The notes: generated by a model not told the origin, from the sequence alone. Counted from the first letter of the stretch, positions 34,801-47,951 are shown. The stretch is 64,000 bases of DNA from Beta vulgaris subsp. vulgaris (GCF_026745355.1 NC_079203.1:39156492-39220491); one strand, 5' to 3'. A program made the numbers and translations.

Positions 34801-37800
34801 CTATATAGCAAGTATTTCGAAACGGACAAAGCATTTGATTTTGAGTTTGTGCATATCCAAGATGTTCAGCTTCATGTCATTTTGACAACTTGACATGCAC
34901 TTATATTTTTTTTCTTACTGCCTACTGGTGTTGTCATATTTCAGAAAACGATAAATGAGAAATGTCGGAAGTTGCTTAAGCACATTGCATTTTATTCAGT
35001 TGATTGCCGTGACTCTTGTGGTGAAATATTTGCTGATTTGCAGGATCATTCTTGTACAAAGGTTAGCTCTTGATTTGTGGCATTTAAATTTTTACTTGTG
35101 ATTGCTACTGTGTGACACTGTTTCAGGTGTAATCAGACTAGACTTTTCTTTAGTGTGCAATATATGCCTATGCTTTTGTTTTTCGTGTATAATGTTTTAC
35201 GGACAATTGATTAACTATTTTCACGTGGATGGCGTCCTCTTCAACTTTCTTCTTAACGAACTTGTCACTATTATTACTAGGTAGTAGTATTAAATGGTGT
35301 TGGTTATATTATCATTTTTACTATCATGTTCCCATACAATATTGATGGTTACATGCACTTTTCTTTTATATAATGTCTATTGTCACGTGTTCTAGTTAAT
35401 TATGCTTAAAGTTAAGAAAGCGCATAAAATGGTGAAGAAGCAGACATTTAGGACATCTATAGAGGAACAATAAGCAAATTTTACATTTTGTAGAAAATAC
35501 TTTCTTTGCTTCTCATTGATGAGGTTTGACTTATCTTCCAAGTATTCGTCCTTCAGTAATACATAATTAATTCCACTTAACTGAGAAAATTTTCATCTTT
35601 CATTTTTGCAATTTCTTTTGGTGGGGTCCATATTAGTGAATGGCTACATGAGTCGTGGACCCTTCTTATGTCTTGACCCTTGAGGGCAAGTTAAGTACTT
35701 TATATAGCGCCGTTACCTCCACTGGGTCAATTTGTAAATTTCTGGTTGTCATATTTTAATACCCTAAAAATAAGGGCACACAGCCTTTTGTACTATTTCC
35801 TCTTTGTATCTTATTTTCTTAGACATCATTTTGCAATTAGCTCTTTTAGCAAATCAAGCTTGACAATGTTTTGGACTCACTTTTCTGAATTCACTGAATA
35901 TTATATGTGCATCCAGTTTGCCGACCCATGACAAGTCCTCAATATACCTGCTCTCAAGGTATATATTGAATTTTGCATGCCCATCGTAACTTGCTATATG
36001 ATTGCCTTTTTATGAACTATGACTCATCTTGGTGTGTGGCTATATGATTGTTACTTACTTTCGATGTGGGCTTGTGGCTTGAAACCATGCATCAGTAAAC
36101 TGGACCATCAATCCTTGAATTTGATGGTATTGAAGTTGGGGATTTTATTTCTCTTATCTGGAGATAGGTTTGGATGTCAGGTTCATTGTTCTAGCACTGC
36201 TGGTTGTTGGCTGTTGCCATTTAGAAAGCTAATTGGAAGTATAGATAGATCTTAGAATATGTCAAGCATATTTTTGTGATCTGAAAAAATTGAATCCCAC
36301 TTGTGGAAAATAGGCTGGAAGAGAATGTTAAGTGTATATTATGTTATGATAGAAAATTCTATTTTAGATTCAAGCGGATCGCCTTGGACCGGGGAACGGG
36401 AACGGGAACGCGATTCGCTAGTCGAAAGAATTTGGAACGCGATGGGTTTTTTTTTCGGAACGGATTTTAGGAACATAATTCGATGTAACATAATATGCAC
36501 TAATGATGATAAAAAATAAAATCAATAATAAAAAATACGTAATAGTAAACAAAATCAAACTCCTTAGTTAAATAACAGAAAATCAAAATATCCTTAATTC
36601 TCAATTAAAAAGAAAAATTACAACATAAAGTTCTAAACTCTTGTAATGCTGCTTCGTAACCCTGCTCAAATCATCCTTGCCCTTTCACTTTGTAGCATCC
36701 CATCATCATTAACATCCTCCTCATCCGAATCTAGTCCCGTCCACCTCATCTCCTCTAGCTCTAGAGGTGAATCCTCCAAACAAGCGTTTTCCGGATCAAT
36801 ATCTCATTTACGATGGGGCCCTATTTTGTAGCCATCACCGAATTTGGAAATAAGACGAAGATTAGAGTGGATATATACTAGCTTGTCTGCTCTAGAACAA
36901 TTGAGCCTATTCCGTTTTAAAGAAAGAATATTTCCATAAGTACTCCAAGCTTTCTCGGCCGAAGAGCTAGTGATAGGTTGTGCTAACACCCTCTTGGCTA
37001 CCTCTGCCAAGTTAGGTGTTTGAGACTTATAAACACACCACCAATCAATGGCATCCATTGTGACAACATCAATCTGAGCCTGAGGCATAAAATATATCCC
37101 CTTTTTTAACTGAAATTCAGCAAACTCATCTGGTAACTTCTTCTCTTCGTCAGCATCTTCGGCTATTCTCCCAAAAGCTTCCATGCAACCCAATACAACT
37201 TCTTTGTCAAGATTAGGAGCCTTTCTAGTATAACCCCCGGGAGCCAGAGTCTCAAGATATATTTTATCATAAAAGCATGGTGTAAGAGCGAAACCCAAAC
37301 AGTGAAGAGGTATGGTCATCTTATCCCACCTTGCCACCACAATTGTTTCCATTGTAGGAAAATCAGTTTTGTATTTGCTAGTGCTCATGATATCTTTTGA
37401 TTGACCTAACATGTTATCCATTCTTTCATAAATTTCTCCCATCATAGGTCCATCACCATCACAAAATTTCATTAACTTGTAAACTGGTTTCATGATTCTT
37501 ACTACCTCTTGGACTTCATCCCAAAAATCATCATCATTAATATTTTAAACAACCAATCCCCCCATTGTTTTAGGCTATGTTCAGTTCACCTTATTTTTGC
37601 TTATTTCAGATCTAATCAGATCAGATCAGATCTGAAAAAAATAAGTTCAGATCAGTTCAGATCATGCTTATATTTAAAAATCATTATATCTTTCATTACA
37701 TATTAGTAAAAATTATAATAATTGAATATTAATAAAGTACTCATTGAGACGAATCAAACAAGACCCCACATGACTATATTATTTCTTATATATTAAGAAA

Positions 37801-40800
37801 AATCTAAAAGATAAGATCTTGTAATCAGATCAGTTCAGACTAGATTAGATCAGTAAAAATAAGTTCAGATCAGATAAGCTTAGATCAGAAAATTTCAGGT
37901 GAACTAAACATAGCCTTAGTTGCTCCATCTTGTTTCATGAGCCACTCCTTATAAGCCCTTAGAGCAACAGTTGTTGCAAGAGACTCTCTACATTGAAGCA
38001 ACCTCTTTAGCACTATCTAATGTGAGCCAAATCTGGTTTTTGCTACGATCAATGGAATCCTAGTTGAATTTTCCTTAAATAATGCTAGCAGGTAGTTGTG
38101 GCCTCTGAAAAACTTAACTATTTGTTTTCCACACTTGTAAGTGTCGTTTATCCAATGCAAAGATTCAGCAAAAATCTTTAAAGACTAAGTTCAATGTGTG
38201 ACATACGCAAGGAGACCAAAAGATATGTTTACGTACCTTTTCAATTTCTCTTCCGGCAGCGATACAATTCTTTGCATTGTCTGTCACCACTGATAGAACG
38301 TTGGAGGGACCGATTTCTTCTATAGCATTGAGCAAAAAACCAGCAATAAGTTTCCCTGTTTTCTCGACCCCAGAATACATAAACATGGCACCGCAAAAAT
38401 TCGTTGCAATTACGTTGATCAACTGATCTTGTTTACAGTTAGCCCAGCCATCGGAAACAATAGATACTCTATGTGTATACCATGTATCTTTAACTGGAGC
38501 CATTTCCTTCGCTACGAGACTCTTGCATTCATCAAGCCGGAAGTTCTTGCCTTCTCATAGGAGAGAGATTCGTAACCCTTTGTTGCATTGTTAATGGCGT
38601 GCACCATTTCATGCCATTGAGGGCTTCTCAAAACATTGAAAGCAGTTGCGTTAGCACAAACAAACCTCATGACTTTCATGTTAACCACTTCTCTCTCCAT
38701 AAGTGGGGATTTGTTTGGCATGGCAATTTTTTTCTTGTTGATGGTCGAGTGCTTCAATCTTTGGGATACTACCCCCGTACCTTCTGCATCTTGAACTTTC
38801 TTCCTCAGTCTCTGGTAAGTTTCTCGATCGCTCATAAGTGTTTTACATCGCTGTATATTAGCTTTATTCCCAGGCTCAGACCCAAAAAAATGATTGTGGA
38901 TCCTGGTATACGTGCTTGTAAATTGCTATTTGCAATGGTTGCAACGCCAAGACTTTGCTCTTCCTCCATTTTGGCATTGTGCAGCACCCAATACCCTAAG
39001 TTCTTCAAGTAAGGGCTTGTCTTTTGATGGTCTGTTGGATATTGGAGTGGATTTTGTGGGGGTTTCAATTTCAGTGGTTTTTACTTCAACTTCTTCATTA
39101 TCTTCGTCAGATGAGATAGGTTGCTGAATAGTTACATTTTTAGGTTGTTGAATAGTTACATTTTCAGTTACTCTTTGATGTACTTTCTTCTTCCCAAAAG
39201 CCATATACTAATATTTGGAAAGATTAGGAGGATGAATGTAGAGGAAATTGGTAACTGGTGGATGAAAAACGTGATTTGCGATAGTCCTTATATAGGAGTG
39301 AGGCTATCTTTTCATTTTCTAAATTGTGTTGGAATATTAAACTAGATTAGCTGTACAAGACTTGGAGTAAATTATTGTAGAAGAATCTAGTAACTAGTGT
39401 ATACGTGTACTTCCCTAGTTAAATTAATACAACAATTGTTTTCTTTGTTTCTTACTTAACATTAAAGTTTAATAGTAATGTAATTGATCGACCGATATAT
39501 GCTAATCACGTGTAATTTTTTGCGTTCAATTCTTTTAAAATGGAATTATATTGTTATATAGGTAGTATAAAACTATATATAGCAATGACTCGTACAAATC
39601 TCTAATTGTCTTGATCGATTGATATATGTTAATCACGTGTCATTATATGTATTTAAGTTTTCTAAGTTCGAAATACCTTGTTCTATAAATATTATGGCAA
39701 TGAGTCGTTCAAATCTCTAAGTGTTTTGATCGACCGATATATGCTAATCACGTGTCACTTTATGTGTTCAGTTCTTTAGAATGGAATTATGTTGTTATAT
39801 AGGTAGTATAAGACTATATATGGCAATGACTCGTTCAAATCTCTAATTGTCTTAATCGATTGATATATGTTAATCACGTGTCATTATATGTGTTAAGGTC
39901 TTCTAAGTTCGAAATCTGTGGTTCTATAGATATTGTGGCAATGAGTCGTTCAAATCTCTAATTTGTTTTGATCAACCGATATATGCTAATCACGTGTCAC
40001 TTTATGCGTCAAGTTCTTTTAGAATGGAATTATGTTGTTATATAGGTAGTATAAAACTATATATGGCAATGACTCGTTCAAATCTCTAATTGTCTTGATC
40101 AATTGATATATGTTAATCACGTGTCATTATATGTGTTTAGGTCTTCTAAGTTCGAAATCCTTGTTTCTGTAGATATTATGGCAATGAGTCGTTCAAATCT
40201 CTAATTGTTTTGATCAACCGATATATGCTAATCACGTGTCACTTTATCGTTCAGTTCTTTTGGAATGGAATTATGTTGTTATATAGGTAGTATAAAACTA
40301 TATATGGCAAAGACTCATTCAAATATCTAATTGTCTTGATCGATTGATATATGTTAATCACGTGTCATTATATGTGTTTAGGTCTTCTAAGTTCGAAATC
40401 CGTTATTCTATAGATATTATGGCAATGAGTCGTTCAAATCTCTAATTGTTTTGATCAACCGATTTATGCTAATCACGTGTCACTTTATGCGTTCAGTTCT
40501 TTTAGAATGAAATTATGTTGTTATATAGGTAGTATAAAACTATATATGACAATGACTCGTTCAAATCTCTAATTGTCTTGATCGATTGATATATGTTAAT
40601 CGCGTGTCATTATATGTGTTTCAAGTCTTCTAAGATCGAAATTCGTTGTTCTATAGATATTATGGCAATGAGTCATCAAATCCATAGTGTTTTAAACGAC
40701 TTATATATGTTCAATACTTAATTATTACTTAGAGTTTTTTTTTTGTTTCATTTTTAGCTATCTATATAATGTCCTTTTAAGTTTTGTTTTGTGAATGACT

Positions 40801-43800
40801 TAATTTCTCCCCCAAGCTATGATATGACACTATTTAAATTTAAAATATTTTATTTTTGGGTAGAATAGTTGGTATAGATTTTCAATATTTTGTTAAAGAA
40901 ATAATTTCATAATTTTATTGTACTATAATATACATCAAAAAAATTTATAATAGAAGTTTTTTTTTTGAAACTAAATATTTGTTTTTTTTAGATAGATACT
41001 CTTTTTGCTATAAATTTAAGACACATGTGCTTTATTAAAAAGTAGTTTTAAGTTTTAACCATGTATTTTTTTTTCTATGATATTGTACGTGAGTACTTCT
41101 TAAATAATTAAATTGGAAGATTCTTTATTTGCTTGTTTAGATCATACCTCAAGACCTTATAAATTTAAGGAACTCATTTTGACTATAATTTTTTTTATAA
41201 TATTCAGTCGTTAAAAAAAAAGAAGTTTGAGAATCAATTACAATGCCACAATAAACAAATGATAATTATTCCAAAACGTGGCTCTTTAATTATGGGGAAA
41301 GGAAGAAAGGTTGAAACTTGAAATAGTAAGTTATTGTTCTTATTTTTCCCATGTACCCCAATTCCCTAAAAAAAAAATCTTAATACAGTGAATGGTGAGG
41401 AAAATGAATGGTGAGTATATAGTAACATTCTCTAGATTAATCCTCACCCTTCATTTTCATCACTCATACATTTCCACTTTCTCTAATATCAACGAGCCAG
41501 TGAAGTAGTGAACCACCAAGTCTCTATCAACCAAAACACTCATTGCATTGCCTAATAAAAGTTCATCAAGATGAACATTCATCTTCAACCTCTTGCCTAC
41601 CCGTAAAAAAAAAAAAAAAAAACACCTCAAGGCGCCCACAACCACCGCAGCCACCAGATGAGGAGAAGACAACCGGAGAAGACAACCAGAGGAGAATAGG
41701 TAACCCTAAACACTTTAATCAACTCGATTTTAAATTCCTATCAAAAGCCCCATAATTAAAGCACAAATTTTGTTATGTTTCCCCTTCAATTAACAAAATT
41801 AGGGTTTATTCAAACCCTAAATCTCAAAATCTCTACCCACCATTTGGAACGCCAATTTTAACGATCTAACTCGCGTTCCCTACCGATTTGGTGCGCGAAC
41901 GAATTGCGTTTCGGAATGGACGAATCGAAACATGATTCGTGGGGTGTAGGGGCGAATTAGGTAACCCTGGTTACAACTTATGAGTATGAAATTCTTAATG
42001 ATATTTGTGGTAAAAGAAAAAGTTATTCAAAATTTGACTAAGAGTATAAAAGTATTTGATGTAAGCTTCCAAATACTGAACCAAATTCCTCTCCTGAAAT
42101 TGTTGCAATAGAACATTTACGACAATGGCAACAACCATCCAGTACAGATTCTACTGTTCATAGAGGCACTGGCAATACAATTGCTACATACCAGTCTTTC
42201 CTTGGTGATGTATCAGTGACGGAAAATGTCCTGCATCTGAGATTGTGATCATGGGACGATGGACATTAAAGAAGCAACAATGTTTTAACGAATCAATAAT
42301 ATGAGCTTGGATTTCTGAGCTTGGTGAGTTTTGAGCTCAACTCGAGTTGTTCATAGCTTTCTAGACCTGAAAAGCCTACTTGAGCTTGAACTCGAGCGCT
42401 AGTCAGCTTGTTATTACCCCTGCAGTCATTCCCTATTTCCCTCCCCCTTTTTTGCTAAGTAAGGAAGGATATATTCACTTCAAACAACAATATACATCCT
42501 AGCCTAACCCAAAACCAACTAGGTTGGAGCCGCTGGACTCCTCTAGACAAAAGAATATACATCCCTTTTCTATTTTAAAAACAAAAAAATTTGTTTTTGG
42601 AGCATGAGCACAGTCTGTCTATGCTGGACCTGCTGGTAGTTAACCCTCTGCACTCCAAAGTCCATCCATTGGTTTGTATAAGTGTGCATGCATGTCTGTT
42701 TGTCTTTTCTTTTGCATTTAGTTGTATAAAGAATATGCACGTTATATTCTTGCAATTACTTTAAGTGTTATTTTTTACCCTTGCAGAAACAGGTCAACGA
42801 GACTGTTGAATGCCGCCTGCAGTATCCTAGTTTTGCGGTATGCATCCTCAGCCATTAGCTAAACACCAAGAAAACTCAAGAGTGGCTTGTCTTTCTTTAC
42901 CCTCTCTTCCCTGCTTTAGTGTCAGAAATTTGATGTTCTAATGTAATGTTGTAACTCATCATTAAGAGATATTCTCATGTCAGGAAGCTATTGCAGTACC
43001 CTGGAAATCACTCCCGAAGCGAGTCTCCAAACTTTACTTTGCCATGAGAGGTATGGAGTTGAATCTTTTCAAGCTTATCTGATTTTTCTTCTACTCTTTT
43101 TAATTTTACAGCTACTGTGGCTGTTGCACCTCTTGTGTTCTACTCTTAATTATGTAGTACAAATTATCTTATAAAAAAATTATAGTTTGAAAATACACAT
43201 AGAAACTGATCTACCAAAATTCCACATGTTATTATTTCGTTAAATATATTAGTATGCAAATTTGGTCAAAGTTTCTAAACTTCAACCTTGAAAATAGAAG
43301 TGAACTAGTAACAATGGATGGCTTAGAATATTTGGGAGACTATTCCATTGAAACATGGCCCGGTTCACTTCAGTTATCATGCTTTCTTGCCAACAGACAC
43401 CTGCAAATTATGTATGTGATAAAGCCAGTATTGGCGGCCTTGCACTGTAAAGGATCAGCAGCCTTTATTATAAGTTTGGGGTGTTCTTTTTTATTGCTTT
43501 CTTTTTTAGAACACTTGGCGTACTATATTCCTTGTTTTGCTTGTATTTGAGTATTAGATATTAGTGGTATATGTTAACAGCCTTTTATTGGGGTTTGAGG
43601 TGGCGCAAACTGAAGCATCTCATGACTGAGTTTTATGAATGTCGTTTGCCCCAAAAAGGTAAGAACAGAAGACGGCAAATTCTTGAACCCTGATTCCACC
43701 TTCCCTGGAATGAATTTTCTAACAAGTAAATGACAAGCATTAGCAAATTCCTTTTCTTCAAATCTACTGCCTTGAACTCATGTTGCCTAAAATTTACTGC

Positions 43801-46568
43801 TGACAATATCAGTGAGTCGCCAAGCAAGTAGCAGTCAACTCTACCAGCAATTTTTTAGCTACTTATGTTGCAGATTATGTAAAATACACTTAGGAGCTTA
43901 GGAAACCTGCAACCAGACCCTTGCATGTCTAACCTAGAGCCCGAAGCGCTTCACTGGGAGTAATCGAGAAAGGATGATCTGAATGGGGGACTTTCACTTT
44001 TTCGCAACAAGGACAATGGATTTGTTGCATTCATCTGATTGTAATGGTCAGTGCTCCCTTCCCATCTGAGCTGACCTTGATCCCTTTCCTTTATTTAAGA
44101 ATGTCCAGAGTTTGTGTTTCTAAATGGGTGCTTTAGGGATGATAAGTGGTGGTTCAGTTGGCGGTGAGGATTCAGAGGAGGCAAAGGATTTTTAAGGGGA
44201 GAGAAAATGGTATAAGTTATTTGAGCTTTCTTAAACAGAAAAATATATACTGATCTAATTTGTCAGAAAAAGAGCCTGAGTGAGATTGGACATTTTATTT
44301 TATTTTGTTGATGTCTGTTCATGACAAATAGATTGCATTATATAACAGGCTAGCTACTCAATAAAAAAATGCCTCACATGAATAGCTAAAGAATTTTGAT
44401 AGGGTTAGTTTTCTTTAGGCTGGCAGGCAGCCTGATCCCAATATAACAGCTGCTCTTTTCTTTTTGAACTCACTGGATAGGAGTGCTTATCGCACGAACC
44501 GAGCCCGAAATGTACCGGGCTTGGCTTGTGAGCTCGATAAACCTGGCTCGGCTCGAGCTCGAGCTCGTGACTTCTCTCAAGCTCCGATTTGAGACAAATT
44601 AAGAATAAACCAGCAAAGCATTAAACCAAACAAAAAATTTCTTTTCGACATTTAAAAGAATTATTGATAGATCTTGTAGAATTATAGACTAAATTCAAAA
44701 AGTATCACGAATAAACATATTTTATTGCATTTTTACATGCTAATCAAATAAATTACTGACAAATATACATAAAAATTCGACAAACTAGATCTAAAAGGAT
44801 ACAAAAAGAAGATACGTATAATAACTTTTAAAGGGTTTTAGCATATAATAACTTTTTAAAGGCTTTAAGTTGTATATTTTTTTTTAATAAATAATAATCG
44901 AGCTTGTTCACGAGTTTTCGAGTCGAGCTTGGCCTAGTTCGGCTTGACTCGTTAAGGTCTCGAGCCGAGCCTGAATCCTAGCCGAGCTACCACAAGCCGA
45001 GCTTTGACCAAGCGGAGCCCAAACTGTTCGCGAACAGACCAAGCTCATTATCACCCCTAGTCCTGGATTAATAGAATTTTTACATAGTATATTTAGAGTC
45101 AGAGATACTTCGGATGTGAATAGTGACTTTATGCAGTGGAGGTGGAGGGATCTTAACTGTGGCACAGCATCTATGAGACGCATATGAAGGAGGCTGAAAA
45201 AGCTTGGATCAAGAGATATAGGAGTAATTAGAAATTTCAATGGATGGATCTCTTGTAAGACCCTTCCTTCACTGCTAATTAAAGGTACAAGAGCTGGAGG
45301 TAGATATTGGAATTAAGGGTGAAATACCCTCAAAATGTTTTGGATACAGTTCATGTGGTTAGGTGCTTAGTTGACTTGAAAGTTTATAATCAACACTAGG
45401 CATCAATAAAATAGGTTGCGTGTTTTTAGCACAGAAAGCTCCCGAAAATCTCGAAAATTCAGCTTTTTTGCTCTTTTTATTTCTTTTTTTCTGGTGGTTC
45501 AAGATGGATATACTTTTACTTAAAGGCAAGCCTAAATTGGATGTGCAATCTGCCAAGTAAATATCTGCGAATGTCTCCCCTCTCCTCTTTGGGGGTGGGT
45601 ACTGGGTACAACTGTGCAAGACTGTCACTGCCATGTGTCTGTTCGTGAATTGTTTGAGGGTGGTTCCATTGATAGAAAAGCAAAATAGCTGGAGGGCTAT
45701 GAGCTATTTTGTTTTTCATACATTCATTCTCAATAATATCAAAAAGAGTTGGCTGAACAGAAGTCTTATCTCAAGTAAAACAGTAAATTGTTTTGAGGGT
45801 TGTTACATATTTGGTTGACGAGAAAGCAAAAAAGCTAAAGGCCCCTTCAACTATTTTGTTTGGCACGTTTCAATAATGCACTTTTTACTTGGCAGTAATA
45901 AGTTCTAAGTTGGCGATCGAAGGTCTTCCCCTGAGCCAAACAATCGTTGGCACCTTGCAGCAATTCCACACTTTTTTCCTCTATATGAGGTTTGTTGCTG
46001 ATATGCTCGTTAAGATGGTTAGAATGCTCATTTTTAATATCTACTTTCTCAGTCATTGAGAGGTTTGAGGAGTCCGAGGCACGTGCACCTGGGGAAACCT
46101 CGCTTGCTGATCTTCCTAATGTTCTGAAGTTGAGGAAGGAACTTTGCGAAGCACAGGTATGTAAAATATCTTTACTTTGAGTTTATAAGATTCTGTAATT
46201 GTAGTAATATCAACTACTTTTGAATTTTGGCAGTTGTTCAGTGAATCTCAAATCCCTGATTCCCTCCTCGAGAGATTGCTATCGGGTAAAATGGAGTTCC
46301 CTCCTGTGTGTGCCATAATTGGTGGGATTCTTGGACAGGTAACCTAAGCAATCATTTCTGATAGTATTAGATTCTCTTATAGCTGTTCATTGGGGGTTTC
46401 TTACTTTCTATAGTCTTATTATTCTTCTGTAAATTGAATTTCCTTTATCAGGAAGTTATTAAAGCTATATCATGCAAAGGAGAACCGATCAAGAATTTCT
46501 TCTACTTCGACGCCGTGGATGGTAAAGGTGTAATTGAAGACATATCAAATCCCAATCCCGCTAGTTGA
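31837..46568 (+). CDS. SAE1: SUMO-activating enzyme subunit 1 (SAE1/AOS1)
   Basis: Ten exons: 31837-31919, 32563-32614, 32713-32908, 34462-34541, 34945-35061, 42787-42837, 42984-43050, 46053-46156, 46234-46338, 46452-46568. All introns are GT-AG, and the exons join to 972 bp, 323 codons plus TGA; Arabidopsis SAE1 is about 322. The protein starts M-D-G-E-E-L-T-E-Q-E-T-A-L-Y-D-R-Q-I-R-V-W-G, then KNIVLAGVGSVTLVDD (Rossmann ThiF/E1 fold), SLKDFNPMVHVS, SKLYFAMR, and GGILGQEV near the end. SAE1 pairs with SAE2 in the nucleus to adenylate SUMO; the catalytic cysteine is on SAE2, so none is expected here. Intron 5 (7.7 kb) and intron 7 (3.0 kb) are swollen by transposons. No coding lesion is seen. 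Confidence 0.96.
36670..39204 (-). pseudogene. hAT transposase: BED finger, DUF659, hATC; stops and frameshifts
   Basis: The minus-strand start M-A-F-G-K-K-K-V is at 39204. A BED zinc finger follows (SWRCNHCK, then TRIHNHF), interrupted by a TAG right after the second Cys, and the frame resumes to MSDRETYQRLRKKV. DUF659 (VSIVSDGWANCKQDQL, VVTDNAKNC, CVCHTLNLVF) lies at about 38503-38165 after a one-base shift near 38530. Next come a stretch with stops and a MITE insertion (37573-37915), then the hATC region (AQPITSSSAEKAWSTYGNI, LVYIHSNLRLISK) to a TGA at 36804-36806. That TGA replaces the TGG (Trp) expected from context; the frame continues to TGA 36670-36672. Inactive. Confidence 0.88.
37573..37915. 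mobile_element. Harbinger-type MITE (GGCTATGTT family) inside the hAT element
   Basis: A 343-bp element with inverted ends GGCTATGTTCAGTTCACC and the complement of GGTGAACTAAACATAGCC. It is flanked by the 3-bp direct repeat TTA (37570-37572, 37916-37918). The interior is rich in AGATCAGATC words. It lies within the transposase sequence of the surrounding hAT, so it is younger. A second copy lies at 55935-56304. Confidence 0.88.
39484..40700. repeat. 242-bp tandem repeat (two-part unit), about five copies, with CACGTG boxes
   Basis: Each unit consists of two diverged halves (about 126 and 116 bp). Both contain GATATATG(C/T)TAATCACGTG and TCAAATCTCTAATTG. CACGTG occurs at 39507, 39634, 39749, 39875, 39991, 40118, 40233, 40359 and 40474, with a mutated CGCGTG at 40601. 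The array is upstream of the antisense hAT transposase and within SAE1 intron 5. Confidence 0.93.
42295..42425. mobile_element. Fragment of a hAT-like element in SAE1 intron 5
   Basis: GAGCTTG/CTCGAG-rich sequence ending ...CAGCTTGTTATTACCCCTG. It resembles the right end of the intact 582-bp element at 44478-45059 (both end near a ...TTAT(T/C)ACCCCT word preceded by GAGCT-rich DNA). The opposite terminus is not recognisable. Confidence 0.45.
44478..45059. mobile_element. Non-autonomous hAT element in SAE1 intron 7
   Basis: 582 bp with inverted ends TAGGAGTGCTTATCG and the complement of ...TCATTATCACCCCTA (a TAGGGGTGATAATGAGC-type terminus). Both subterminal parts are dense in GAGCTCG/CGAGCTC words. 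Flanks TCACTGGA and GTCCTGGA share five of eight bases, in line with an old 8-bp duplication. No coding capacity. Confidence 0.75.
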
Positions 46569-47883
46569 GCAGACTCTCATTTGTAACTTAACCAAATTCA
46601 TAAATGACAATTAGGGCTTTTTGTTCTCCAACTTTAGTTAGATTGGATGATGCTTTAGGTAAATAGCACAATTAGCGGAGAAAATTTTGGCTTCATCCTT
46701 TGATCTGATGTGATGATGATTAGAAAGGTATCCATATTTTGATGATGAAGTGGGTTAAAATTAATCTTGCATTTCCTTGTATGATCTTATTACCCCTGCC
46801 GCTTTTGTAACAAGACTTGTGGTATGATCTAATGTTTTAATGATTACTACTGTGCGAGAGATGAAGGAAACATTTTGTTCAAGGTGGGAGAAAGGGTTTT
46901 ACGCGGAATTGTTATCCACGACAATACAATTTAAGGATCGTTTGGTTTAAGGTATTGAATGGAAAGTGATGAAAACGAGTAGAGGAATGATAATAAAAAT
47001 AATTAGCTTTATTAGGTGTTTGGTTCAAGTAATGAAATGGAAATGGAATGGTAACTGTTACCACCAAATAATGTATTTTGTTATTTAAGGAGGAGGGGAG
47101 GGAAGGATAACAAATTGGAGGAGTTTATTACCACCAAGTAATAGTAATGGATTAATGAGGGGTTGAATCAAACAAAAAGAAAGAAAATTGGTAATTGATA
47201 TTTTGTTTCTTAGAGCCTAAAAATCATGAACTAAACGTGCTAAAAGGTAGACGGAGGTGGAGGTGGTGGTGGTGGACAACAAAAAAAACATTTAGATGTG
47301 GTTCATATCAAATTTAGTGTAGACCTAGCATATTTAAGTGGAAAATAGTGAGTATATGCAAAAAGGGTCAATATGTTATAAAATAGTTTATATAAAATAA
47401 GAGCAATTATAGGCTAAAAAAATGACCTTATGGAAAAAAAAATGTTGACAAAGAGTAACTATATGTTTTACAAAGTGTATATGATAAAAATGCTAAATGT
47501 TACAAAGGATGGATTTACATGGTAAATTAGAGTAAGAAAGGATAACTATATTGAAAAAAAAAGAGATCACTATGTTAAAAAAATAGTATGTATAAAGGTT
47601 AATAATTATAGGTTAAATTGGTCACTATCTGAAAAAAAAATCACTATGTTTGAAGGGTTGGACAAGGCTTTTCACGCAGGTCTTCTGGTAAACGAGATGA
47701 GTTAATGATATCGTAACTTAAGGATGTGAAATCCAACTTTAGACAAAGAGTATATAGAAAAAAAAGCCAATGTTGCAAGTAACGTGAGACATCCGTAAAA
47801 TTAGTACCAGTGTACTACCACTATTTCGCAATGTATATATAACATATTTACTTTTAAGATGTTTCATAATACTTGCTATATCA

Positions 47884-47951
47884 GGGAGAGGTGGTAGCTC
47901 AGTGGAGTACCACATCGAATTCCAGGGCATTGCCCTTGGTTAGAATATTCA
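47884..47951 (+). repeat. Diverged tRNA-derived (SINE head-like) segment
   Basis: GGGAGAGGTGGTAGCTCAGTGG resembles the 5' part of a tRNA with an A box, and GGTTAGAATAT about 50 bases on is a weak B-box match. The spacing suits a tRNA-derived SINE head. No intact cloverleaf is possible, so it is not called a tRNA gene. Confidence 0.35.

Larger units (their letters stand above)
36370..41967 (-). mobile_element. hAT transposon (BED/DUF659 type) antisense in SAE1 intron 5
   Basis: Carries a minus-strand hAT transposase (36670-39204). The right end reads, on the minus strand, CAGGGTTACCTAATTCGCCC. GGAACGCGA-like words in opposite orientation mark both subterminal regions (about 36397-36450 and 41847-41930). 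A matching left terminus and an 8-bp duplication could not be recognised, so the left limit is approximate. The 242-bp tandem repeat (39484-40700) lies upstream of the transposase and inside these limits. The element roughly accounts for the length of intron 5. Confidence 0.7.

Noticed and set aside
36370..36480. Tandem GGGAACGGGAACG as a telomere-like or G-quadruplex element
   Set aside because: Only two to three units, and similar GGAACGCGA words occur in inverse orientation at the other hAT end, so they are better read as subterminal repeats.
47884..47951. tRNA gene
   Set aside because: A-box-like start is present but the cloverleaf stems do not pair and the B box is poor; kept only as a SINE-like segment.
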